Part shown: positions 10,088-18,978 of the stretch, one piece after another
How positions within the stretch are numbered: position 1 is the first letter of the stretch
Layout of the letters: every line of letters starts with the position of its first letter
Assembly (NCBI RefSeq): GCF_902728265.1
Contig: NZ_CACVBR010000023.1
Coordinates: 1-64,000 of the forward strand
Length of the DNA stretch: 64,000 nt
Direction: 5' to 3'
Source of the DNA: Chryseobacterium potabilaquae
GTDB lineage: Bacteria > Bacteroidota > Bacteroidia > Flavobacteriales > Weeksellaceae
Translations under genes and position numbers: made by a program
The notes under the pieces: model-generated
The model's input: only the letters and a program-made list of their open reading frames with translations
Told to the model about the DNA's origin: nothing
Databases searched by the model: none

Positions 10088-12286
10088 ATGAAGACCCAAA
10101 CATTTATTTTTTCGTGCCTTTTAATAGCGGCACATGGTTTTGGACAGCAGAATTACTGGACAAAAATTAATGAAGCAAGAATTTCTAAAGAAAATCTTAA
10201 AACAAGATATGTTCAACCCAAAGCTTTTTCTTTGTATGAACTTGAACTTGATCAAATCAAGAATGATTTGAAAAATGCACCCCAACGTTTTTCAGGTAAC
10301 GAAAATTTGATAATAAAGTTCCCTGATGCGGAGGGTAATATTAAAAATTATATAGTACAGGAAGCTCCTATTATGGAACCTGAACTACAGGCCAAATTTC
10401 CTGAGATGCGTTCTTATGTAGGCTGGCAAAAAAATAATCCAAGCAATAGTATTCGTTTCAGTGTAACACCAAATACCGGAATCAGTGTTATGTATTTTGA
10501 TGAATGGAAGATCAGTTATTTGGATAGTTACACAAAGGATAATTCTTCTTTTATTTTCTATAAAAGAGAAGATCTTCCTAAAAATGACAGACTATTCGAA
10601 TGTGGTGTAGAGGGTGTTGATCTACTGAAGCTTTTGGATAATGGTTCTGCTATGAAGGCTCCTTTAGTGTCTGACGGACAATTTAGAACTTACCGACTTG
10701 CGTTAGCAGCAACAGGAGAGTATACAATGTTTCATGGAGGAACTGTGTCAGATGCAATGTCTGCAATGGTTACAACAATGGCCAGAGTTAACGGAATTTA
10801 TGAGAAAACGATTTCGACAACCATGATTATGGTTGCTAATACCAATCTATTGATTTATACAAATCCATCAACAGATCCGTATACCAACGGAAACCCTGTA
10901 ACCATGATTTCTCAAAGTCACACTAACATAAATTCAATAATTGGTTCTGCTAATTTTGACATAGGGCATGTATTTGGTACCAATAGTGGAGGATTGGCTG
11001 GTTTAGGGGTTGTTTGTACAGCTTCTAAAGCCAGAGGAGTTACAGGTTCAGGAGCTCCGATTGGAGATCCTTTTGATATCGATTATGTAGCTCATGAAAT
11101 GGGACATCAATTTGGAGCAAATCATACATTTAGAGCGAGTAGTGGTTCATGCTCTGGTAATGCTAATAATTCTACAGCTTATGAGCCCGGGAGTGGAAGT
11201 ACTGTGATGGCATATGCAGGAATTTGTGGTAGTGCAAACAATCTTCAGAGTAATAGTGATCCCTATTTTCATGCTACAAGTGTAATAGAAATGTATAATG
11301 TTTTACAAAGATCCTCAGATTGTGCTTCCAAAGTCTCAAATAATAATGGGGTGCCTACAGCTGATGCTGGTGCCGACTATATCATACCTAGAGGAACAGC
11401 TTTTGTTCTTACAGCGTTTGGAACTGATCCTGATAATGATGCTCTTTCTTATTTATGGGAGCAATATGACAATCAATCTAGTACGCAGCCACCTGTTTCT
11501 ACAGCTACTGTAGGTCCTATTTATCGTTCATGGTCACCTACTGCTTCAGCGACAAGATATTTTCCAAGGATGAGTTCTATTTTAGCGAATGATTTGATTC
11601 CAACTTGGGAAATGACTCCAAGTGTGGCCAGGACATTGAATTTTTCACTTTTAGTAAATGATAATCGAGCTACTGGAAATCAATCAGCAAGAGATGCTAT
11701 GGCTGTGACAGTAACCAATGATGGTCCTTTTGTTGTGACATCACATACTTCAAATATACAATATAGTGCGGCTGTACCTACCACAGTTACATGGAATGTA
11801 GCAGGTACCAATGGAGGTTTAGTCAATACTCAAAATGTTACTATTTTACTTTCAAAAGATGGAGGGAATAGTTTTACGACAGTATTGGCAGGAAGTGTTC
11901 CTAATAATGGTTCAGCTGTTATTAACTTTCCGAATGAAGATATTGCTTCTGCAAGAATTATGGTAAAGGCGCTTGGAAATATTTATTTTTCAGTTAATAG
12001 CTCAAATTTTTCTATCCAGCAATTCCTTGGAACTTCGGAGGCAGAAATTAAAAACTTTGCAATCTATCCAAATCCATCTAAAGATGAGGTAAATATTCTA
12101 TTAAAGAATTCGTCTCAAAAGGCAAAATATACTTTATTTGATGCTTCTGGAAGACTCCTTAGAAACGGAACCTTTAAAGGGGAAACGAAACTGAATGTTA
12201 ATGAATTGATAAATGGAAATTATCTAATATCATTAGATCTGGATAATGGACAGAAAGTCACGGAAAAATTAATTATTAAGAGATAA
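10088..12286 (+). CDS. Secreted reprolysin-type zinc metalloprotease with T9SS sorting tail
   Basis: A 732-residue exported protease. It starts with a signal peptide (MKTQTFIFSCLLIAAHGFGQ) and an N-terminal region that may be a propeptide. The metzincin zinc site HEMGHQFGANHTF begins at His336 and is followed by the downstream Met-turn-like stretch SGSTVMAYAG. Fibronectin- or cadherin-like beta domains follow (residues about 420-640). The last 75 residues (FAIYPNPSKDEVNI to EKLIIKR) form a type A T9SS sorting domain, so the protein is exported across the outer membrane and attached or released. A strong hairpin terminator follows. A paralogue of the same architecture lies near 43-46 kb. Confidence 0.93.
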   Translation: MKTQTFIFSCLLIAAHGFGQQNYWTKINEARISKENLKTRYVQPKAFSLYELELDQIKNDLKNAPQRFSGNENLIIKFPDAEGNIKNYIVQEAPIMEPELQAKFPEMRSYVGWQKNNPSNSIRFSVTPNTGISVMYFDEWKISYLDSYTKDNSSFIFYKREDLPKNDRLFECGVEGVDLLKLLDNGSAMKAPLVSDGQFRTYRLALAATGEYTMFHGGTVSDAMSAMVTTMARVNGIYEKTISTTMIMVANTNLLIYTNPSTDPYTNGNPVTMISQSHTNINSIIGSANFDIGHVFGTNSGGLAGLGVVCTASKARGVTGSGAPIGDPFDIDYVAHEMGHQFGANHTFRASSGSCSGNANNSTAYEPGSGSTVMAYAGICGSANNLQSNSDPYFHATSVIEMYNVLQRSSDCASKVSNNNGVPTADAGADYIIPRGTAFVLTAFGTDPDNDALSYLWEQYDNQSSTQPPVSTATVGPIYRSWSPTASATRYFPRMSSILANDLIPTWEMTPSVARTLNFSLLVNDNRATGNQSARDAMAVTVTNDGPFVVTSHTSNIQYSAAVPTTVTWNVAGTNGGLVNTQNVTILLSKDGGNSFTTVLAGSVPNNGSAVINFPNEDIASARIMVKALGNIYFSVNSSNFSIQQFLGTSEAEIKNFAIYPNPSKDEVNILLKNSSQKAKYTLFDASGRLLRNGTFKGETKLNVNELINGNYLISLDLDNGQKVTEKLIIKR

Positions 12287-12291
12287 ACAAA

Positions 12292-12329
12292 AAATCCGTC
12301 TCACCACTGGTGAAGACGGATTTTTTTTG
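12292..12329 (+). terminator. Intrinsic terminator after the first reprolysin gene
   Basis: ATCCGTCTCACC pairs with GGTGAAGACGGAT (one bulged base) around ACT, followed by eight T. It lies between convergent genes; on the plus strand it clearly serves the protease. Confidence 0.88.
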
Positions 12330-12348
12330 TTTCGTAGTGAGATGGATT

Positions 12349-13233
12349 CTATTTATCTTGACTTTCCATTAAAGTATTTTCATTAGTAGTAATATTAATA
12401 CTTGTAGGTGTTACAAGTTGAATTCCATCAGAATCTAGGCGATGTTTTATTTTTAAATAGGCTTCACTTTTTACCTGAGATATACTAGATCCCATTTTCA
12501 TCCAGAACTTTGCTTGCAGATTAAACACTCCTTGTTTCAGATCTATAAAATTAACTTCAACCGTGTCTGCTCTATCAATATTTTTTACACTTTTTATAGC
12601 TTCCATTATTCCTGTTTGGGCTTTCGAGATATCCTCATCTGCAGGAATTTCAAAATTAAAAATAATTCTTCTTTGTGGAGATGCGGTGATATTAGAAAAG
12701 GGCGCATTAAAAATTACCTGATTGGGAATATATACTTTTTTACCATCATCAGTAATAATTTTTGTGGTTAAAAATCCGATTTCTTGTACTGTTCCGGAAT
12801 TAGCCCCAAGTATGATATAATCTCCAACTTTGAATGCTTTATCAATTCCAATGAGCATTCCTGAAAAAATACTTGAAACAAGGTCTTTTAACGCAACACC
12901 GGCAATAACACCAGCGACTCCTAGACTTCCAATAAATTTCCATAAAATTCCACTTAATCCCATTATTTCAAGAGCAACGAAAGTGCCCATCAGCATAATT
13001 AAAAATCTGAAAACAGCGATTAAGGTAACAAGGGAGCTTTCTTTGTTACTGTTGGGAAATAGTTTTTGAAATATTTTTACCGCAATTTGGCTTAAATATT
13101 TACTTGTAAATAAGAAAAATAAAAAAATAAGAATACCCAAAATAAGTTTGGGAGTTATTTCTGCAAATTTCAAATACCAGTTTTCTAAAATCCGGTATAC
13201 CACATTAAGATAGCTTAGACCATTTTTTTGCAT
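12349..13233 (-). CDS. Small-conductance mechanosensitive channel, MscS family
   Basis: A 294-residue inner-membrane protein. Three hydrophobic segments occupy residues about 25-115, and the pore-lining helix plus the start of the beta domain are recognisable in GVAGVIAGVALKDLVSSIFSGM and FKVGDYI. The C-terminal half is the soluble cage domain (residues about 140-280). Such channels release solutes under hypo-osmotic shock. The length is close to E. coli MscS. It stands alone on the minus strand between a convergent protease and a divergent peroxiredoxin. Confidence 0.93.
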   Translation of the reverse strand: MQKNGLSYLNVVYRILENWYLKFAEITPKLILGILIFLFFLFTSKYLSQIAVKIFQKLFPNSNKESSLVTLIAVFRFLIMLMGTFVALEIMGLSGILWKFIGSLGVAGVIAGVALKDLVSSIFSGMLIGIDKAFKVGDYIILGANSGTVQEIGFLTTKIITDDGKKVYIPNQVIFNAPFSNITASPQRRIIFNFEIPADEDISKAQTGIMEAIKSVKNIDRADTVEVNFIDLKQGVFNLQAKFWMKMGSSISQVKSEAYLKIKHRLDSDGIQLVTPTSINITTNENTLMESQDK

Positions 13234-13278
13234 ATGTAGAATTTTGACTTTAAATATATGTATTTTTCGGGAAAAATT

Positions 13279-13308
13279 TTGTTATATTCAAAAAGTCTAT
13301 TAAATTTG
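13279..13308 (+). promoter_or_regulatory. Promoter of the peroxiredoxin gene
   Basis: TTG at 13279-13281, a 19-base spacer and TAAATTTG at 13301-13308 match the flavobacterial consensus exactly. The start codon lies 26 bases beyond the -7 box. Confidence 0.72.
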
Positions 13309-13334
13309 TAGACTAATAAAAACAAAATATTATT

Positions 13335-13970
13335 ATGTCAATTAAACTAGGAGACACAGCACCAAATTTTAATGCAGAAACATCTGTAGGAAATGTAAAT
13401 TTTTATGATTATCTCGGAAGTTCATGGGGTATTCTTTTTTCTCATCCTGCAGATTATACACCTGTTTGTACTACAGAGCTAGGGTATACCTCAATACTTC
13501 AGGCAGAATTTGATAAAAGAGATACGAAGATAATAGCCCTGAGTGTGGATGGAGTAGAGGATCACAAGGGCTGGATCAAAGATATTGATGAGACACAAAA
13601 TACTGAAGTGAAGTTTCCTATCATAGCTGATAAAGATAGAAAAATATCAGAGTTGTATGATTTTATTCATCCCAATGCTTCTGCAACTGCTACCGTTCGA
13701 TCTTTATTAATTATTGATCCGGATAAAAAAGTAAGGCTTATCATCACTTATCCGGCTTCTACAGGAAGAAATTTTAATGAAATATTGAGAGTGTTGGATT
13801 CTTTGCAGTTGGTTGACCAATATAAGGTGGCTACACCTGTTAATTGGCATGATGGAGAGGATGTAATTGTTCCTCCTACAGTTTCTACAGAAGAAGCGAG
13901 AAGAATCTTTCCTAAAGGAGTAACTGAAATAAAGCCTTATCTACGCTATACCCCACAGCCTAATATTTAA
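13335..13970 (+). CDS. 1-Cys peroxiredoxin (Prx6 type)
   Basis: Cytoplasmic thiol peroxidase of 211 residues. The peroxidatic cysteine is in HPADYTPVCTTEL near residue 46, the standard PxxxTxxC block. The C-terminal extension with the conserved TPVNWHDGEDVIVPP and GVTEIKPYLRYT blocks places it in the Prx6 group, which normally lacks a resolving cysteine; I see none in the C-terminal half. It reduces hydrogen peroxide and organic or phospholipid peroxides. It has its own promoter and a strong downstream hairpin, so it is a single-gene unit. Confidence 0.95.
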   Translation: MSIKLGDTAPNFNAETSVGNVNFYDYLGSSWGILFSHPADYTPVCTTELGYTSILQAEFDKRDTKIIALSVDGVEDHKGWIKDIDETQNTEVKFPIIADKDRKISELYDFIHPNASATATVRSLLIIDPDKKVRLIITYPASTGRNFNEILRVLDSLQLVDQYKVATPVNWHDGEDVIVPPTVSTEEARRIFPKGVTEIKPYLRYTPQPNI

Positions 13971-14005
13971 TGTATTTGATTTTTATAGTTTAGTTTTAAT
14001 TTGTA

Positions 14006-14034
14006 AAAAAGCGCACTGATTTCAGTGCGCTTTT
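14006..14034. terminator. Bidirectional terminator between peroxiredoxin and OMP genes
   Basis: AAAAAGCGCACTGA pairs with TCAGTGCGCTTTT around two bases. The A-run before and T-run after allow it to act for both converging genes. Confidence 0.88.
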
Positions 14035-14056
14035 ATTTTATATTTGAGATGATTTC

Positions 14057-14647
14057 TTATTTGGCATCTCTTATTACTTGTTTTGCTTTAGATGTAGGAA
14101 GATAAATACTGAAGCCTACATTGAATGTGATTGTTGAGGTTAATCCTTCGTTACCAAATCCTGTAACTCCATTATATTTAACAAGTCCTTCAAGCCCGAT
14201 GTTTGGGGTAATGAAATAAGAATACCCTGGACCTACTCCAAAATCTAAACCTGTAGTGGAGTTTCCGTGTTCAACAGTATTACCTCCAATCCCTACATTT
14301 CCTTCTAAAAACCATCTCCCGTGGTTTAGTAAATTATCAACACCTTTTTCTCCAGGAGACAAATAGTAACGACCTAGTCCTCCTACTGCATAATCAAATC
14401 TTGTTGGACTTCCGTTGGAAATCTTGTTAAAGCCTAAGGTAACATACCCCCCAACTGCTACATTATCTTTAATAAAATAAGCTCCTTTTGGTTGTACAGA
14501 GATATTGTATCCACCTCCTGTATTAAGTCCAAAATTACTCGACACTAAGCTACTACCAACAAGCCAATTGCCTTGCTGTATCTGAGCATTAGCAGTAGTA
14601 GCTAATCCTGCTACTGCAAATATTCCTGTTAAAATTAGTTTTTTCAT
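14057..14647 (-). CDS. Small outer-membrane beta-barrel protein
   Basis: A 196-residue protein with a signal peptide (MKKLILTGIFAVAGLATTANAQ) and alternating hydrophobic, aromatic and glycine-rich strands typical of an eight-stranded beta-barrel (pfam OMP_b-brl-like). The strands GGYNISVQPKGAYFI, VAVGGYVTLGF and FDFGVGPGYSYFI-type repeats are visible. No enzymatic motif. Function unknown; such proteins are abundant in Flavobacteriia envelopes. It may be transcribed with the PepSY gene upstream, but a 168-base gap suggests its own promoter. Confidence 0.82.
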   Translation of the reverse strand: MKKLILTGIFAVAGLATTANAQIQQGNWLVGSSLVSSNFGLNTGGGYNISVQPKGAYFIKDNVAVGGYVTLGFNKISNGSPTRFDYAVGGLGRYYLSPGEKGVDNLLNHGRWFLEGNVGIGGNTVEHGNSTTGLDFGVGPGYSYFITPNIGLEGLVKYNGVTGFGNEGLTSTITFNVGFSIYLPTSKAKQVIRDAK

Positions 14648-14815
14648 AAATTTATAATTTTAATAAGTATTGTTTATTATCTAATTACCTAAAAAAATCA
14701 ATAAACATGCCATACTAGTGTTTTTTTACGTTTTATTTTTATAATTAAACGTAAATAATGTTAAATTAACTTAAATTGGCAACTGTTTTGATTTTAATGG
14801 GTGGGTTAAATATAA

Positions 14816-15331
14816 TTATATTAATAACAAAATTATAGATATAACAAGACCCGCAGCGGTGAAAATCATCCCTCTTTTAAATGCTTTTGTTTTAGGATTA
14901 AACATCCAAAAGCTCGAAATTACAAAAAAGAAAAGAGCAATACCAAAGAATGTATTTAAAGGTGACAATTTGTCCTTAGATTGTGATTTATGAAGTTTTG
15001 TCATTTTATCCAGAATATAGGGGAGTTCCTTTTTTGAATATTTGGCTTCTCCGGTAATTAAATTATAGCTACCTTGTTTGAAATATTGAAAATTATTTTC
15101 CGTTTTTTCTATTTCAAAATTTTTGATTTTTAATTCTTTACCTAGTTCTTTTTCTGAAAGATTTTTTTCAAGCACTTTTTCATACTTTTTCTCCTTTTTT
15201 AAAAAATCAGTATCTCGATATACTAATATAACACCACTTACGGCGTATACCGCCATAATTCCCGCAAGAAAATACCCGAGATAGCGATGAGTAATTCGCA
15301 TGAAACTCCTTGTGTCCTTAATTTTATCCAT
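14816..15331 (-). CDS. PepSY-associated inner-membrane protein
   Basis: A 171-residue protein with an N-terminal transmembrane helix (FMRITHRYLGYFLAGIMAVYAVSGVILVYRD), a periplasmic loop and two C-terminal helices. The opening HRYLGYFLAGIMAVYAVSGV is the signature of PepSY-associated TM proteins, which act with TonB-dependent iron receptors, in some cases as ferric-siderophore reductases. It is shorter than full-length PepSY reductases, so it may be an accessory or reduced form. It follows the TonB receptor gene by 78 bases on the same strand, supporting a role in iron uptake. Confidence 0.8.
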   Translation of the reverse strand: MDKIKDTRSFMRITHRYLGYFLAGIMAVYAVSGVILVYRDTDFLKKEKKYEKVLEKNLSEKELGKELKIKNFEIEKTENNFQYFKQGSYNLITGEAKYSKKELPYILDKMTKLHKSQSKDKLSPLNTFFGIALFFFVISSFWMFNPKTKAFKRGMIFTAAGLVISIILLLI

Positions 15332-15409
15332 GTCTTGTTTTTAAAGTTAAAGTGGAAATTGCAAAATTGCAACTTCCACTTTAATTGATGAAATTTTATA
15401 TGATTAATT

Positions 15410-17671
15410 TTATAGCTTATAAGTAAACGTAAAATAATAATTTCTAGGAGTAATGGGATTGACGGAATAATTCTCATGAACATTATAATTCACGACATTA
15501 AATAGATTGCCTACTTTTCCTTGAATCATAAATTTCTTCCATTCATATCCTGCCGATAAAGTTACGGTTGTGTAATCTTTCAATTCAAAAACTCTACTTA
15601 TACCGTTTCTATTTTGTAAGCTGGTTGTGCCTCCTGTTTTAGTATCATTCCAACCTGCTAATCTATCTCCTATATAATATGCGCCCGCACCAATTTTTAA
15701 TCCTTTGGCAAATTTTGTAAATTTGTAAAATACAGACATGTTAGCAGTAGTGGCTGGGGTTCTTACTAATCGTTGATTTTCCACATATCCGAAATCATTA
15801 GGAGTGTCAAGATAAACAGAATTATTATAAGAGAATCCTCCAATAATAGAAATGTTTTCGGTAGGATTTCCGGTAATATCTAGTTCGATACCTCGACTTC
15901 TCATTTTCCCTGCAAAATCTTTTATAAGACCATTTTGATCTAGTTGTTGACCACTATCAGTCAAGGCAACTTGATAAAAATTTCTATACAAGATTTGATA
16001 AAGAGTAAGGTTGATGGCTAAGGCGTTATTCCATAGATTTTTCTTTGCACCAACTTCATATTGGTCAATATATGTTGGCTTTAGTCCTTCATTATTTCTA
16101 TTCAAACCAACATTGTTAGAAAATGAATTGGTGTAAGTAGCAAATACGGAGAGATTAGCGTTAGGTGTGTAGATAATACCTGCCTTTGGTGAGAAAGCCC
16201 TATCAGAGGAACTCGAATTAGGAACATCAGGAGTAGTATGGTCTTTAAAGTTTTCCTTTCGTGTACTTTTGTTTTCTACATAAGACCATCTTAGGCCGGC
16301 TATCAACTTAAATTGACTTGTTAAGCTTATGTAATCTTGAGCATATATCCCCAATCTTTGTGTTGGGATTCTTGTACGTTCTAATCTTGAAGATTCAGGC
16401 ATTTTACCACTAGCCCAAGTTGCTGGATTTTCTAAATAAAGGATTCCTGCATCAGTTGCATCTCCATTAGTCCCAAATATATAACTGTTTCCATAAGTTT
16501 TATCGTTTAATGGGTTATAATAAGTGTAAGAATCTGATAATCCATAATCTGCATCCGCTCCGACTAATATCTTATGATTGATTTTGCCAGTGGCGAATTC
16601 ACCATTGATATTTACCTGTGCAGCAGTATAATTTTGTTCATTATAGGTTCTGTTTAATGGTCTTTTCCAGAATAATTGATTGGCAGAATCATATGCCCAT
16701 TGAATTCTTTCTGTAGAAAAGTAATCTTTAGTATAATTTTGATAAGATGCGGTAGCATTTAAACTCCATTTGGAATTAAATTGATGGTTAAATGTCAAAT
16801 TGGTGGATAGTTGTTCTACATTTTGATATTGCCAATCAGTTCCTAAGAAGGCATTTCGGGGCAATAAAGTATTGAGTTCATAGGTGAATTTATCCTGTTT
16901 TGTAATAGAGCCTAATCCGAAATCTGGTGTGAAATCATTTTTAAGATAATCTGCTTCCACAATTAATTGAGATTTAGGGCTCAAATTAAATAAGAATGAT
17001 GGATTAAAATAATATTTTTCTGACTTTACCACATCTCTAAAGCTTTCTGCATATTCATAAGCCCCATTTACTCTGAATGCTATATTTTTTGATAAAGGTC
17101 CGTACAAATCAACAGTGGGTTTGTATGAATTCCAGCTTCCAGCGTTTAACCCTATAGTTCCTCCATAATTGAACCTAGGCTTTTTTGTGATCATATTGAT
17201 GATACCTCCGGCAGCAGTATTTCCATATAGCATGGAATTAGCACCTTTTAAAACTTCAACTCTTTCAAGGCCGCTTACTTCTGGAAAAACTCCGCTGTTG
17301 ACTCTAGATCCGTTTTTAAATATATTATCATTTCCTAAAAGAAATCCACGTCCACCAAAACTATCCTGAGAATTTCCTCTTGAAGAAGTTACATACATCC
17401 CATTTATGTTTTGTAACACATCACTAAGCTGCTTGGCTTGTTGTTGTTCAATAATCTCATGAGTAACAATAGAGATGGGCTGAGGGTTTTCCATTATCGT
17501 AAGATTTGACTTGGTAGATAATGGTTTTGCTTTATTAGGGTTTCCTGTTTTATGAAGGTTTATATCTTCTATACTTTGAATTTTAATAGTATCTACTGCT
17601 GTATTCCTTATTTGGGCATTTACAGCCACTGCAGTTAATAACATTCCTAAAGACAATAGATTTTTATTCAT
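15410..17671 (-). CDS. TonB-dependent siderophore receptor
   Basis: A 753-residue outer-membrane receptor. It has a signal peptide (MNKNLLSLGMLLTAVAVNAQ), a plug domain (residues about 55-170, with ITHEIIEQQQAKQLSDVLQ-like start and the block RVEVLKGANSMLYGNTAAGGIINMITKKP), and a 22-stranded barrel ending in the aromatic C-terminus YFTFTYKL. The architecture is that of ferric-siderophore receptors of the FhuA/FecA group (TIGR01783-like). The substrate cannot be read from sequence. A PepSY membrane protein gene follows in the same direction. I looked for a Fur box in the 170 bases upstream and did not find a convincing one. Confidence 0.94.
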   Translation of the reverse strand: MNKNLLSLGMLLTAVAVNAQIRNTAVDTIKIQSIEDINLHKTGNPNKAKPLSTKSNLTIMENPQPISIVTHEIIEQQQAKQLSDVLQNINGMYVTSSRGNSQDSFGGRGFLLGNDNIFKNGSRVNSGVFPEVSGLERVEVLKGANSMLYGNTAAGGIINMITKKPRFNYGGTIGLNAGSWNSYKPTVDLYGPLSKNIAFRVNGAYEYAESFRDVVKSEKYYFNPSFLFNLSPKSQLIVEADYLKNDFTPDFGLGSITKQDKFTYELNTLLPRNAFLGTDWQYQNVEQLSTNLTFNHQFNSKWSLNATASYQNYTKDYFSTERIQWAYDSANQLFWKRPLNRTYNEQNYTAAQVNINGEFATGKINHKILVGADADYGLSDSYTYYNPLNDKTYGNSYIFGTNGDATDAGILYLENPATWASGKMPESSRLERTRIPTQRLGIYAQDYISLTSQFKLIAGLRWSYVENKSTRKENFKDHTTPDVPNSSSSDRAFSPKAGIIYTPNANLSVFATYTNSFSNNVGLNRNNEGLKPTYIDQYEVGAKKNLWNNALAINLTLYQILYRNFYQVALTDSGQQLDQNGLIKDFAGKMRSRGIELDITGNPTENISIIGGFSYNNSVYLDTPNDFGYVENQRLVRTPATTANMSVFYKFTKFAKGLKIGAGAYYIGDRLAGWNDTKTGGTTSLQNRNGISRVFELKDYTTVTLSAGYEWKKFMIQGKVGNLFNVVNYNVHENYSVNPITPRNYYFTFTYKL

Positions 17672-17845
17672 CTGTGTTTATTTAGATTAATTTAAAATAA
17701 GATGCAAATGTAAGCTGCTTCTATAAAAATTACCTCAATAAAAAACTGATATTTATCATGTTTTTAAAAGTTGTATGAATGTTAGATGGTTGAAATGTCG
17801 TATATTAAACCAGTTTTTATAAATATATATGTTTAAAAATAAATT

Positions 17846-18904
17846 ATGAAATTAATAAAAGTGGGGCTTTGCGCTTTTGGAATGAGTGGAAAAGTTTTTC
17901 ATGCTCCTTTTTTAAAAGAACATCCTGGATTTTTTATAACAGGCATTGTAGAGAGAAGTAAGGAGGATTCTAAAGAAAATTATCCAGACGCAATTATTTA
18001 CCGTTCGGTGGAAGATATGTTGAAAAATGAAGACATTGAGCTTGTTGTTGTAAATACTCCGATTCAAACTCACTTTGAACATGTGAAACTGGCTCTGGAG
18101 GCAGGAAAAAATGTAGTTGTGGAGAAACCTTTCACTGTAACCGTTCTAGAAGCTGAGGAGTTGGTGAAACTTGCAGAAAAAAAAGGATTGCTTTTGAGTG
18201 TATATCAAAACAGACGATTTGATCGGGATTATCTTCAGGTACAGAAAATTCTTAAGGAAAAATGTTTAGGTGATATTAAAGAGGTTGAGATTCGTTTTGA
18301 TAGATATCGTACAGAACCAAGTACTAAATCCCATAAAGAAGATCCTCAACAATTGGGTTCGGGTGCTCTCCATGATTTAGGAGCTCATTTAATAGACCAA
18401 GCAGTACAATGTTTTGGCTTTCCTGAAAAACTATTTGCAGATATCTTTTCGATGAAAGGAGATGATTTTGCCAACGATTATTTTGAAATTATTCTGTATT
18501 ATAAAAATCGTTTAAGAGTTAGGCTCAAGTCTACTGTTTTTAGTAAAGAAACTCATTATGCATATATTCTTCATGGCGAAAGAGGTAGCTTTTTACAAGA
18601 AAGGGCGGATAATCAAGAAAATGAATTAATCTCAGGATCGTTGCCTTTATATGGAAAAGATTGGACGTTACCCTTAAAAGAGTCAGATGGAATTTTGAAC
18701 TTTATTAATGATAATGCTAAGACTGAAAGAATATTGACGACGAGTGAACCTGGCAATTATATGAATTATTACCAACAGATTTATGAATCTATGGTCTTTG
18801 GTTATGCTCTACCTTCACCAGCAACAGAAATTATTCAGAATATGATTATTATTGATGCAGCAGAAAGAAGTGCTAAAGAAGAAAAAGTGATCAATTTAAT
18901 ATAA
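17846..18904 (+). CDS. Gfo/Idh/MocA family NAD(P)-dependent oxidoreductase
   Basis: A 352-residue cytoplasmic dehydrogenase. The N-terminal nucleotide-binding fold begins VGLCAFGMSGKVFHAPFL, and the family motif EKPFTVT (the EKP lysine is the usual catalytic base) lies near residue 94. The C-terminal substrate domain contains GSGALHDLGAHLIDQA, which carries the conserved histidine. The members act on sugars, inositols or related polyols; the substrate here is not evident. It is divergent from the TonB receptor and convergent with the ABC-F gene. Confidence 0.92.
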   Translation: MKLIKVGLCAFGMSGKVFHAPFLKEHPGFFITGIVERSKEDSKENYPDAIIYRSVEDMLKNEDIELVVVNTPIQTHFEHVKLALEAGKNVVVEKPFTVTVLEAEELVKLAEKKGLLLSVYQNRRFDRDYLQVQKILKEKCLGDIKEVEIRFDRYRTEPSTKSHKEDPQQLGSGALHDLGAHLIDQAVQCFGFPEKLFADIFSMKGDDFANDYFEIILYYKNRLRVRLKSTVFSKETHYAYILHGERGSFLQERADNQENELISGSLPLYGKDWTLPLKESDGILNFINDNAKTERILTTSEPGNYMNYYQQIYESMVFGYALPSPATEIIQNMIIIDAAERSAKEEKVINLI

Positions 18905-18915
18905 TGAGAAATAAT

Positions 18916-18964
18916 GAGTTATAAGTTGTAACAGGGTTTATAATCTGATCATAACTTATAACTC
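18916..18964. terminator. Long inverted repeat between converging genes
   Basis: Perfect 12-base arms GAGTTATAAGTT and AACTTATAACTC with a 25-base loop. It sits between the stops of two converging genes, so it probably ends both transcripts, though neither side has a strong T-run. Confidence 0.5.
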
Positions 18965-18978
18965 AAAATTCTTGTTTT

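Noticed and set aside
12514..13069. Plus-strand frames opposite the MscS gene
   Set aside because: Shadow frames of an obvious conserved gene, with no family features of their own.
15238..15483. Minus-strand frame bridging the PepSY and TonB-receptor genes
   Set aside because: It overlaps two real genes in another frame and has no recognisable features.
17672..17845. Fur box upstream of the siderophore receptor
   Set aside because: No 19-base GATAATGATAATCATTATC-like match could be seen; short AT-rich similarities are not meaningful here.
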